From Epiperipatus broadwayi (taxonomy: Eukaryota > Onychophora > Udeonychophora > Euonychophora > Peripatidae), in NCBI GenBank assembly GCA_028023455.1, contig JAQFVV010000064.1:2889825-2953824 (forward strand): a stretch of DNA of 64,000 nt, in the 5' to 3' direction. Shown here one piece after another: positions 11,460 through 21,459 of the stretch. The notes under the pieces were generated by a model that saw nothing but the letters and a program-made list of their open reading frames with translations, was not told the origin of the DNA and searched no databases. The translations under genes and the position numbers were made by a program. Positions within the stretch are counted from its first letter, which is position 1, and each line of letters starts with the position of its first letter.

Positions 11460-12440
11460 GAAGAAATTAATTTTGGAGCTGATAAAATATGAAGACAATG
11501 GTTAAATTGATTGCCAGATTAATAAATATTTTTATAGAAAAAAGTATACCAAAAAGATATCTTTGGGATATATATCATCATTCTTTAGGAAAAAAAGAAG
11601 CTTGTGAACTGTCAAGGAATGCTACCAACAATACTATAAAATAGTGAGAAATATTTTCAAAAGACTATTTGCAGAAACAGTGGTATTTTGTAATTGAAAA
11701 GTTATGTATTAATCTCTATATATTTACAATTAGACAATTAAAGAAGATCAAATATGAATATAAAGAGAAATGTGATTTTTATCAACACAGTGAAAGCTTC
11801 TAATAGTATCACCTAATAATAATATTGTGGAAAACATTGAAATAGGTGGAGGCTAATGATTTATTGATTAATATAATTATGGGAATATAAAAAAAATTAA
11901 ATGTCGAATGAATGTAATCAGGAGATGGCAGAGAAATTTGTGATAGGAAAAGGATTAATTTACTCAAAGATTGGAGGAGATGGATTGAACTTGGAGAGAC
12001 CTTCATCCTGCAATGGATTGATAATGGTTGATGATGATGATGATGATAAATTGTAGTTGAATAAATGATCAATCACAGAATATGTAGAACCTTAAAGATA
12101 TTTTAAGAATATTGAAATACTCTAAATAGGGATTAAATGTCAATTTTTCTAAAGAAAAAAAAACACATTAAAAGACATCAGAATATTTGGTGACAAAAGA
12201 AAATATAACATTGATGACTGATGTGGAGAAAATCAGAAAAGTGGACAGTTTTTAATGTTTGGAATCACTTATTGGAAAACAAATGTATCACCAAAAAAAG
12301 AGAGCAGATGAATTGGTAAAATGAGGCAGGCAGTAAAAATAGTAAAACATATATTTATAGAATAATAATATATTGATAAAATGAAAATCCTTATATGGTG
12401 GAGCCACAATATCCATTGTATAATATTCTAAAGCTTTTCA
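11460..12440 (+). pseudogene. Old LINE reverse transcriptase remnant
   Basis: Conceptual translation in shifting frames gives scattered reverse transcriptase landmarks. Near 11700 QLRQLKKIKYEYKE precedes a decayed motif A ending in KAS-NSI (about 11790-11805), like the KAFDSI of LINE motif A. From about 12200, ENITLMTDVEKIRKVDSF resembles the region after motif D. Stops are frequent. The fragment is interrupted at about 11908-12050 by the 3' end of a younger RTE. The clade cannot be set. Confidence 0.5.
11908..12050 (+). mobile_element. RTE retrotransposon 3' end, nested
   Basis: The last 80 bp are nearly identical to the 3' end of the full-length RTE at 36.8-40.0 kb, including GACCTTCATCCTGCA and the terminal (GAT)n tail. 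Earlier sequence is more diverged. It is a typical 5'-truncated LINE copy, apparently inserted in an older LINE relic. Confidence 0.8.
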
Positions 12441-12849
12441 TGTACACTGGACATCATGTAGAATAGCCCATACTTAGTTAATAAATTTTGATTAGAAAAA
12501 AATAGAGAGAGAGCTCACAAATTTGCAGAATATCATCAACTCCAGATCCTCAGTGAGATGTTGGATATTCAAGCATTGGATTAAAAATACCAGAACAATC
12601 CCATAACTTTATCTAATGGATAACTAGTAAGTATAAAATCCCAATCCAGCTATCTAACTTAAATAGCCATATGGGACTGAACTAAGTTCAGATACACCAT
12701 ATATTAATAGCTTTAGCAATATAAAATCATCAAAGCCTTCAATAAAAATACAAAAAAATCCAAGTCAGATGTCACATGACCTAACTTAACAAGCTTGTAT
12801 TACAAATGTTATATATAGAGCACACAAATAGCTCTTAACAAGATTTGCA

Positions 12850-12892
12850 CAATATCCCCAATCACAGACCGGTTTCTGCTACTGACTTGTTT
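12850..12892 (-). ncRNA. Partial hammerhead, family 3
   Basis: On the minus strand the 3' half is well kept: UAGCA (helix II), GAA, the palindrome ACCGGU (helix III) and cleavage base C. The CUGAUGA box is lost at the fragment edge. It is useful for restoring the family consensus because box GAA is intact here but not in the 13123 copy. Confidence 0.5.
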
Positions 12893-13122
12893 TGTAATTT
12901 TATTTTTTGCTATTAAGACTTTCTCAATTTCATATTGCTAAAGCTATTAATATATGGTGTATCTGAACTTAGTTCAGTCCCATATGGCTATTTAAGTTAG
13001 ATAGCTGGATTGGAAGACATATGGACATCTGAAAATTTCAGATTTTCTACTTAATAGTTATCCATTAGATAAAGTGCTGGACTTGTCCTGGTATTTTTAA
13101 TCTAATGCTTGAATATCCTAGC

Positions 13123-13162
13123 ACCTCACTGAAGATGCCAATAGCAGACACCGCTCTGGGGT
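13123..13162 (+). ncRNA. Hammerhead motif, family 3, one core lesion
   Basis: Helix I is ACCUCA (13123-13128) with UGGGGU (13157-13162), six pairs including one G-U. CUGAAGA (13129-13135) fits the core CUGANGA. Helix II is UGC/GCA around CAAUA. The next core triplet is GAC instead of GAA (13147-13149), a lesion expected to abolish cleavage. Helix III ACCGCU has lost the palindrome seen in the sister fragment. The cleavage base is C13156. Confidence 0.6.
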
Positions 13163-13348
13163 TGGGGATATTCTGTAAAGCTTGTTAAGAGCTTATTTGC
13201 GAGCTCTATATATACAACATTTATAATACAAGCTTGTTAAATTAAGTCATGTGACATCCGACTTTGTTTTTTGTCATTAGAAAAGAATATGTATTGTTTA
13301 TTGAACTGATTAAGTTAAATAATTTTACTTTTGGGAAATGTATGTATT

Positions 13349-13505
13349 CAAGCACAAGTGCGTGTGCGGCGCAACTGCTCCCAAAAGCTGTTAATACAAA
13401 TACAAATAGCTAACTAAAAATATTAACAGAATATTTTTAGTTAGCTATTTGTATTTGTATTAACAGCTTTTGGGAGCAGTTGCGCCGCACACGCACTTGT
13501 GCTTG
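13349..13505. repeat. Perfect palindrome, 76-bp arms, 5-bp loop
   Basis: The left arm 13349-13424 is the exact reverse complement of the right arm 13430-13505, separated only by AACAG. The outer part is strikingly GC-rich for this region (GTGCGGCGCAACTGCTCCC). The 13-bp string GTTTATTGAACTG occurs at 13296-13308 and again directly after the right arm at 13506-13518. Zero mismatches imply recent origin, or a sequencing or assembly fold-back artefact. The minus-strand frame here is only a by-product. Confidence 0.95.
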
Positions 13506-13580
13506 TTTATTGAACTGCAAATGTAGGGACATTTCAACATGAACACTGATATAACATAGATGCTTTTTATATGTATAATA

Positions 13581-14330
13581 TGTAAATACATGAAAGCATT
13601 CAACACTAAGCAATATCAATATCATCGACAATCTTAATCTGTTGTCAAGGCAATCTCTCTTAATCAATAAAGATAAAAATATATCATTATCAATGGTCTA
13701 ATATGTTTATATAGATACTAAGGATGTCAACTTGACCACAGAGAGTGAAATTATTAATACAGAGATAAATTAAATCTCATTAAACTGGTTAAATAACCTG
13801 TTCTGAAAGTAGACTAATAAATAGTCAATTATAATTTTCAAATTGCAATTATGACTTTCAAATTGCACTCCAAATATGTATTACTTAGATAATAAAACTA
13901 ATAATGCTCAAGACTAGATAGGTATTCAGTGTAAACACATGAAAGCAGTCAACACTTAAACAGTACCAATATCATTAACAATAACCAATCTCAGACTGTT
14001 GCCAAGGCATCCTCATTTATCTATGGTCTAATAGGTTTATATAGACACTAACCTGTTTTGAATGCAAATAGTCAATTAAAACTTTCTAATTGTGATTATA
14101 ACTTTCAAATTCCACTCCAATGATAGATTGCTTATATAATAAACATGATATGCTCAAGGCCAAATAGTATTTATTGTAAATATATAACAGCAGTCAATGT
14201 TTAAGCAATACCAATAGCATTAACAATCAACAATATCAAACTGTTGTCATGACAACCTCCTTTAATTAATAAAGGTGGAAATCCACTTTTATTTATGGTC
14301 TAATACAAATTGACTATAGAGAGTAGTATA
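13581..14330. repeat. Three diverged units of a decayed tandem array
   Basis: Related units start at about 13581, 13930 and 14175 with TGTAAA-ACATGAAAGCAGTCAACAC or close variants. Each continues through ACTGTTG-CAAGGCA and a TATGGTCTAATA block. Unit spacing is about 350 and 245 bp because of indels. It looks like an old satellite-like array, no function inferred. Confidence 0.7.
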
Positions 14331-15117
14331 AACAAAGATTTTTACAAAATAATAATATACATATGAATAATAAATTAAGAGGCACATTTACATATATTTT
14401 ATTGTGTTCATTCATTCAGTCACTGAAAATATATATATAAATAACTTACTGTACTATACTCTTATTTTTTAAATAACATAAATAGTGGAATGTCTGACTT
14501 TTATTACAATTAAATACATTCTGGATGTTTCAATAACAACATAATGATTTCTCTAATTGTTTTGATGTTTTTAAGTATTTTATAAAATTGTGTAAAACTT
14601 TTGTCATTATACTTATAAACATTTTATTACTACAAAACACTGCATTTAAAATTCAGAAAGAATAGTATAGAAAGAATCAAATGTATATGCTTTCAACATA
14701 AACAGAAGAAATTCTACTAATTAACATGATCATGTAACATTCAAAGATAGAAAAAAAATATTTACAAATTTATTTATTTTTAAAGATGATCAGAGATAGA
14801 AAAATAGCTGCTCAAATATCTTAAATGCATTTAATTTGTAAATTTTAGTTCAATTCTTTATTTATTTACATTTTTGTTTGCATGTTTATTTTTTTTAAAT
14901 GGTGTATAATTAAAGTTGTGAACATTGATATAATGTAATTCATGGTTTTGCTATATAGTACTTTCATATAGAATATATTTATATATGAAGTAGAAATATG
15001 AACCATGACAAAAAACAATAACAAGAGATGATTAGCAATTAAAAATGGATTATTGGAGAAGATGAACAAAAAAATTTAACAATAGAAAAAAAATAACTCA
15101 GAAGTTTATTGGTAAGT
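14331..15117. other. AT-rich DNA, no gene seen
   Basis: Nothing recognised. The minus-strand frame at 14866-15069 is Phe/Ile-rich by base composition only. Confidence 0.5.
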
Positions 15118-15745
15118 GAAAATAAATGCTGAAAAGATTAAAAGAATGTTCAATAGTTTTTCTCAGAACAAAAAAATAAAAGATTGATAATTATGAATTA
15201 GAAGAAATTAACAACTACAAAATAACCTCAGATTATTAATACAGACAAAATCATAGTGGAGGAAGTTAATCATAGAATTCAACATGCTTGAAGTGCTTTT
15301 GGTAGAAACATCTTAATATTAAAAGATAATATGCCTATGTGTTTTTCCATTTTTTATTTATGGATGTGACACTTGGATGCTTTACAGGAGATCAATAGAG
15401 AGACATCAGACCATTCAATATGTTAGAAATAAGAATGAGGGATCCAAATACAAATACATGGATTGGGAAATAAACAGGTATTAATAATATAACTGAAAAA
15501 AATTAAGATGAAATGGGGTTGGTCTGAACACATTGCTAGAAAATATTATAATAGATGGATGGTTGTTGTTTAAATTGAATCCCAAGAGATTGTAAGCAAC
15601 CTAGAAAGAAAGAACATATAAGTAAGTATGGTGGTTTGTTGTGAAAAAGAGAAACTAAGGATCAGAGTAAAACTGTATTAAACTTGGAAAAACTGTCACT
15701 TTGTAAGGGATCAATAATAATTGAAATGAGAATGACGATGATGAA
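15118..15745 (+). mobile_element. RTE retrotransposon 3' fragment, decayed
   Basis: It aligns by eye to about 39,340-40,018 of the full-length RTE. Shared strings include TCAGATTATTAATACAGA and TTAATCATAGAATT, then the basic C-terminal domain. The protein is destroyed by many stops and indels, so this is an older insertion than the full-length copy. It ends near a short GA/GAT-rich tail. Confidence 0.75.
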
Positions 15746-17825
15746 AAACAGTCATTGAAGAAGAAAGATTAAGATGGTTTGGTCATGTTAGAAAATGAAT
15801 ATGAATATAGTACCAGGGTTGAGAAATGATTGAGAAAACAGTGGAAGGAAATAACTAATAAAATTTTAAAAAAAGGACCCGATAAACAGCATAGGAAAAA
15901 ATGACTGATGAAGGAGAAAAGTATGGGGGCTTTTGGTTGTAGACACTCAATAATGAAAAAAAAATCTTTAGAATAATATAGATAATATGCAATCTTTATT
16001 TTAGCAATACAGTCTGCCTAAATAAAGATAGTCTTAAGTCTTGAGTAACATCTTAATTAAATTTACAAACAAATCATTGAGAAACTATATATGTATGTGA
16101 GCGCGCAATCACGTCTCTAAAACGCCATTAATGTCAGTTACGATTAATTAAAAAAACATAAAAATCAATTTAATTATTTTCAGTTTTAATTTTTGCTGAT
16201 GTTAAATGAAAATGAACAATTGATTACGACAGACTGTCAAATAATGATTAATAATTCTTTATATATATATTTAAATTAAAAATTATCAAAAACTTAATTA
16301 TTTAAATACTTCTTTTCATGTCGTTTTGGGTTTTATATAGAATAAATGTAATGCAAATTCTGTTATTTTCCTAATGAAAAGTGGCAGACGGTCGAGGATT
16401 GGAAAAATAAAATCCTCATTTAATTTGGGACTTGTTCCTTATTACAAAATGATAACTCTTAATTTTAAATATAAAATTTTGGATAGAATTAAATTCCACT
16501 TATTTAAACCGGCGGGTTTTTTTTTTAACTTTTAAGATCTCCAGAACATTTTAATGATGTACTCATTGAAGTTTATAATGCATGCCTAAAATTAAAATGC
16601 TACAATAAATCATGCTAAGATAATCAAGAATGTCCAAATTATTACTCAGATATTCAAATATTATAACGTGGTCATACTCACCTAGTACTCTACCTGATTT
16701 TGAAAACGAAATTTAAATTAGCTTTCCTGTTTATTTTAGTTCCTAAAAATTCTGGATTTTTTTATGTATTATTACATTTTCCACCATTCAACAATGGACA
16801 AAGTTATTCCTATTGATTTTACTGGTTGAGCGGTCAGCCTACTTCTTTTTCAGCCTGGATTGAGACAGGCTTTGATAATTATTCTGACAATGGGTGCATG
16901 CTTTTTATAACAATATAAATTCATAAAAATTGTCTGTAAGCGAATCAATTCTTTGGAAACTTTAATGCTATCTTAGCAAAAAAATGCCTTGTGTGGTTGG
17001 TGCAGAAATAGAGTGGCAGACTGTTCAAGATTCAAAGATTGCTCCCCAATTCTGTCAATTTTTGACTTTATACAAAATAGGGTTGTGTCTTATCTGTATC
17101 AGTTTCAGAGTGTTAATACCCAGCATAGTTTGATGCCACTGTAGAGTGTCAGATGCTGACGGTTCATAAATCAAAACTAGTTCGGATACTTCTAGCACAA
17201 TGTCTTATGAATTTCTGTGTAATAAAACTACGATTATTTATTTATTTACTGAAAAATGTCACTTGTGATGCCACATATCCACAAAATCAAAATAAATAAA
17301 TAAATGTATATATTTAAAAATATTTTATGAGCTTTCTGAACACGTATGACTCCTAGCTTAAAAAGGGAGAAAAAAAACAGATTGACATATATAAAAGAGA
17401 ATACAATTTTCTAATCAGTCAGAATGTGGACTTTGTAAGTATATATAATTATAAAAAAGCATGAAAAAATCTTTACATAAGAAAGAGCCTGGTAAAGTCA
17501 CATAAATGTTAATTCCCAGATTGTTTTTATTAACTTGCTAGCTGTTAGTCGTTAAATATAATAACCAATCAGACGTCAACAAAAGTCAGCATACATTTTT
17601 TAAAAAAAAAAGGAATCATATGTTTTATGGCTTAGAAGATCATCTGATGTCTTAGAAGATTATGTGATGTTCAAGCACCAGAAGTGATAATGTTTAGCTG
17701 CAATTCATGAATGTTTAGCTCTTAAGTCAACAACTACAACACTGGCCCAATATAGGATAGAATTTACTTGCCAAAAACATAATATATATATATATATAGT
17801 CAGTATTAAACTTAATGTAATTATA
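15746..17825. other. Intergenic DNA, no gene seen
   Basis: No coding region supported. Two diverged short repeats share GTGGCAGAC followed by a TCAAGATT/TCGAGGATT string (about 16381 and 17012). The rest is AT-rich and unassigned. Confidence 0.5.
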
Positions 17826-18216
17826 AGGGACTTGAACTCAGACTTTCAAACTCACCACAGCCAACCAATCCATCTTATACAACTGATACACATGAACATG
17901 TGAAAAAGATCAATAATCTTCAATATACATATTTCATGCAGAACCACCACTAATCAGTTGGCCCAGATTACCATCTTCCACACATATATACAATCATTGC
18001 TCAATTTATATTAAGATAGCAAATCTTCAAACTTTAACGAAGAAGCTTCAATCTTCTCTACTCTCCAACTCTTCAGCCAATATATATATATATATATATA
18101 TATATTGGAGATCATTTATTTTTCACATGTATGTGGTCATGTGTATCAGTTGTTTAAGATGGATTGGATAGCTGTGGGGTGTTTGAAAGTCTACATATAT
18201 TTAAATATTACATATT
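17826..18216 (-). repeat. Foldback copy, hammerhead family 1
   Basis: The left arm (17826-17930) and right arm (about 18112-18216) are inverted copies of about 100 bp. They share AGACTTTCAAAC, AACTGATACACATGA and a TGTGAAAAA block. The interior holds the family 1 body with TATATTAAGATAGCAAATC and ends in a (TA)n tract at 18079-18108. A hammerhead remnant lies on the minus strand at 17919-17962. The arms carry GACTTGAACTCAGAC, like a degraded pol III B box on the minus strand. Confidence 0.75.
17919..17962 (-). ncRNA. Hammerhead remnant, family 1
   Basis: The core box reads CUGAUUA (G8 lost) and GAAA is intact. Helix III AUAUGUAU is kept. Helix II is broken by substitutions and helix I is weakened (GCCAA with UUGAA). 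Predicted inactive. Confidence 0.5.
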
Positions 18217-18268
18217 CAGCCTGTATTCTATTCATCCCTCTTTTGTATAAATAAATGGACATATTAAG

Positions 18269-18640
18269 GTCCTATGCATGGGGGATCAAATTGACTTAAA
18301 GTCAATATGAGTATGACAATAATATTGGCATTAACAATAGCTTTGAGCATTTCATCCTTAGATTTTCAATGATATGGATGCCTAAAAGGTTGGAGAGTGG
18401 AGAAGAGTGAAGCTTGTCCATTAAAATTTGAAGATTTGCTATCTTAATATATACTGAGCAGTGACTGTATATATGTGTGGAAGATGGTGATCTGGACCAA
18501 CTGATGAGTGCTGATTTAACATGGAATACGTACATTTGAGATGATTAATTCCTTTTACATGTATCTGGTTATGTGTATCAGTTGTATAAGATAGATAGAT
18601 TGAGCTGGGGAGTTTGAAAGTCTGTGTGCTTATATTACAG
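18269..18640 (+). repeat. Hammerhead family 1 copy, opposite orientation
   Basis: The body is the reverse complement of its neighbour at 17.8 kb. Landmarks are GGTTGGAGAGTGGAGAAG, TTGAAGATTTGCTATCTTAATAT and, at the end, GTTTGAAAGTCTGTG. It lies about 50 bp from the previous copy, so the two form a larger inverted pair. The overlapping minus-strand frame at 18302-18535 is incidental. Confidence 0.75.
18496..18537 (+). ncRNA. Hammerhead remnant, family 1
   Basis: ACCAA and an intact CUGAUGA (18501-18507) are followed by helix II GUGCU/AACAU with one mismatch. The box GAAA has become GGAA, helix III is AUACGUAC and helix I pairs poorly with UUUG. Predicted inactive. Confidence 0.5.
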
Positions 18641-19540
18641 CTAGACTTCAGGTATATAAAAGTATACTTATATTTAAAATATTACAAAATCACATTTGTA
18701 TGTCACCAAACTATCCAAGGTTTATATATGATAGAACTTTTACACATATTACTTATGTAAATCACAGTTCTTGAATCTAATGATATAATTATATGATCAA
18801 GTACTGATTGCCATTAACAAATTCCTCATGCCCTTAATGCATCTTGGATATTATTTTACATGTTAATGACTCTAAGAAATGTAATCTATTTTCTTACTCA
18901 TCTGTAAATTCATTATCATTGCATATAAACACAAATGTGTCCAGTTCAGATATTGGCAAAAATATTACATAATTACACAATTTAACTCTTGTAAAACTAA
19001 CAATAATTCAATGAAATGGCCAGTCTTTAGATCCAGCTCCTTATAAAACCATATTTATAAAACTAATAATTCACAGAGGTGGTCAACTTTTGGATCCTAC
19101 TGATATAAAACTGTATTTTTACTACATAATTACTTCTACCATTAACTAATACCAAATTCTTTGAATAATGAAAATATTTATTTCACTATGAACAAAAAAT
19201 CATTAATTCTGATTAACAAAAAAAATCTAAATTTTCATATGCAATCATATTTGATAATAAAACAATTTATATGCTTATTTTAAGTTAAATGATTATAATC
19301 CATTCTTATTCCAATCACAGAATCAATCAACCCTATGGGAATATTTAAAGACATCTGGGCAATCTATCAGTTGCCTGAAACCTAAATATTCCACCCCCAA
19401 ACAACTCAAGAACTCTCAATTCTGAACAATTCCTTTGCAGCCTCAAGCTCAACCAGACATCGCTGGAAAGTTTAAACACAAGATAAACCATAGGCAGCAA
19501 TGCTAAACAATCGGAAAAATATATTGTATTCATCTTAATC
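18641..19540. other. AT-rich DNA, no gene seen
   Basis: Nothing recognised. The minus-strand frame at 19345-19620 looks less biased than most in the window but has no identifiable domain and overlaps the inverted repeat that follows. Confidence 0.45.
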
Positions 19541-19927
19541 ATGTGAAATGCTGAAACCTTTAACAGATGTGCCTTAAAAATGCTTATGTGACAGCCAATC
19601 AGATGTAATAATGACTGCACATGGAACTCTCAATTCAAAAACACAAGCCAGAGATTTTATGAGAAAAAAATGGAACCCACCTTCTTCTCTTCTTAAATTT
19701 ATATATAAATAAGCCAGATTCAAGCATTCTGAACTAAGAACATGAAGCTTAAAACACCTTCACATTTAAATTTAAATAGAGAAGAAGGTGGGTTCCATCT
19801 TTTTTTTGTAAAATCTCTGGCTTGTGGTTTTGAATTGGGAGTTCCATGCGCAGTCATTATTACATCTGATTGGCTGTCACATAAGCATTTTTAAGGTGCA
19901 TCTGTCAAAGGTTTCATCCTTTCACAT
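19541..19927. repeat. Long inverted repeat, ~150-bp arms
   Basis: Arms at 19541-19691 and 19778-19927 pair at high identity. They share GCTTATGTGACAGCCAATCA, AAGCCAGAGATTTTA and GGAACCCACCTTCTTCTC. The loop is about 86 bp. It is probably a MITE-like foldback element; no hammerhead core or coding sequence is visible. This family does not recur in the window. Confidence 0.85.
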
Positions 19928-20594
19928 TATTATTATATCATCTACTTGTGCTTAATAAATTTGATACATTTGTATTCATCTTGTAATTCTAATTGATCAA
20001 TAAATTCTAATTTTAAAAAACATTGTCTTTTAGACTACTTCTTGGGCATTTCTCACATGCACAAACATTTACACACATGCACACATACTGTAGTCATATA
20101 TACTGCTATGTGAATATTATATTTTCTTGCTAATCTATAAAATTTAGAATTATATTACTTATAATATTACTCTTTTTATCAAAATACAACTTTTCTGTAT
20201 TTCTTTATATATATATACACACAGTAATTGTTTATTCTAAAAGGAGAATAAATATTTGAGAATTTGTCTCTAGACTCTTTTACAGAATACTTTTTTTTTT
20301 ATCAATTTTTTTTTTTAAAAAAAAAGCAAACAAACAACAACAGCAATACATTCTCTTTATTTGCATATTTCAATCATTAATTTATGGTATACATGCACAT
20401 ATATTTTTAATCTTATACATACAATAAAACCATAAAATTAACTACGAAATATATACGTTCATGAAATCAAAGAAAAATAAAGGTTTTAAAATAAGAAATA
20501 AAATTAATATGGAAAAAGTGTTAGTACATATAAAGCATACTCTGCATGTTAGTACATCAGTAAATGGCATTTTTATATATGATCGATAGCTAAA
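19928..20594. other. AT-rich DNA, no gene seen
   Basis: Microsatellite-like (TA/CA)n near 20210-20222 and A/T homopolymers near 20290-20330; otherwise nothing. Confidence 0.5.
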
Positions 20595-20609
20595 ATATAG
20601 GTGAGCTTT

Positions 20610-20712
20610 GTCAAGCATTGGTGGCGAGTGGTCAGCACAGCCGCATTACAAGCAGTTGTCCCGGGTTAGCGGGTTCGCTTCCTGGCCGATGCTGTGACAC
20701 AGGGGAAAAAAT
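20610..20712 (+). mobile_element. tRNA-derived SINE, copy 1
   Basis: A tRNA-sized unit. Its ends AGCATTGG and CCGATGCT pair like an acceptor stem. TGGCGAGTGGTCAGC fits an A box and D arm, and GGGTTCGCTTCC fits a B box and T arm. The long region between the anticodon arm and T arm suggests a class II (Leu/Ser-type) tRNA ancestor. A short A-rich tail follows. It is flanked by the 15-bp target duplication ATATAGGTGAGCTTT (20595-20609 and 20713-20727), so it arrived by retroposition. It is not a functional tRNA gene, because the B box deviates and there is no clean cloverleaf. Confidence 0.85.
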
Positions 20713-20727
20713 ATATAGGTGAGCTTT

Positions 20728-20824
20728 TTTTTTTTTCCATATGTCAAAGCATCGGCCTGGAAGTGAATCCGCAGCAACAGCTTGCAAGGCAGCTGCGCTG
20801 ATCTCTCGGCTACCAACACTTGAC
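20728..20824 (-). mobile_element. tRNA-derived SINE, copy 2, inverted
   Basis: Same family, opposite strand, beginning at its oligo(T) (the A tail). It is bounded by TAGGTGAGCTT on both sides (20717-20727 and 20825-20835). The target string therefore occurs three times, which means two successive insertions at one site. Confidence 0.85.
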
Positions 20825-20835
20825 TAGGTGAGCTT

Positions 20836-21459
20836 ATTTATACTTACATTTACTGATCGATAGTTTCACATAGCTTGTTGGGGGTTTTCATTACTTCTGC
20901 ATTAATTTTAATTACATTCAAACTATCAAAAAGTTATATTTATATAAAATAATAAATATAAATTATAGTTTTTTTTAATCTGATAATTCATGTAATTTAC
21001 ATCTGCAATACCATAATCTTGGATAGCTTTTTGTTAGATTTGTACAATTCATATCTTAAGGTTTCCCTCAAAAATATGTGCATGTATGTACACTTATAAA
21101 TTTTCTGCGCAGACTTGTAACTTTAATTCATTTTTTGCTTGCTATTTTGCTTATTTTTTTTTTTAAATAAATACTTGGACTTATTGTAAATAGTTGTTTT
21201 TAGTTATATTGGAAACTAAAACTTTTTTTAGAACAGCTTAGATAAGTAGCAATAAGATATATTTCAAACACTTGGTGATGATTCCAAGATTTTAGATGTT
21301 ATAAGCCAAATTGGCTTGTGTAGCATTTAGCTTCAAGGGTTCTATTTAAGGAGTGCGCACCTTGGAGTAAAAATAAAAAATTGTTTTACCTAATTATTAC
21401 TCTATTGTCTCTCATAAAATAACAGAAGAATATAACCTTATATATAAGATTAAGAGAAA
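20836..21459. other. AT-rich DNA, no gene seen
   Basis: T-rich tracts and no recognised repeat or coding sequence. Confidence 0.5.

Larger units (their letters stand above)
12495..13290. repeat. Inverted and nested copies, hammerhead family 3
   Basis: Three pieces of one element are combined. A forward copy at about 12510-12725 is 5' truncated. A forward 5' fragment lies at about 12765-12885. A longer reverse copy lies at about 12935-13290. The forward and reverse copies form inverted arms of about 170 bp around ATATGGGACTGAACTAAGTT. The other fragment pairs with 13140-13260 through ACATGAC and AACAAGCTTGTATTA. The family carries a hammerhead similar to family 2, whose flanks share CTCACTGA and TCTGGGG. 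No coding capacity. Confidence 0.75.

Noticed and set aside
20610-20712. Functional tRNA gene
   Set aside because: Target duplications, an A tail, several diverged copies and an imperfect B box mark it as a SINE.
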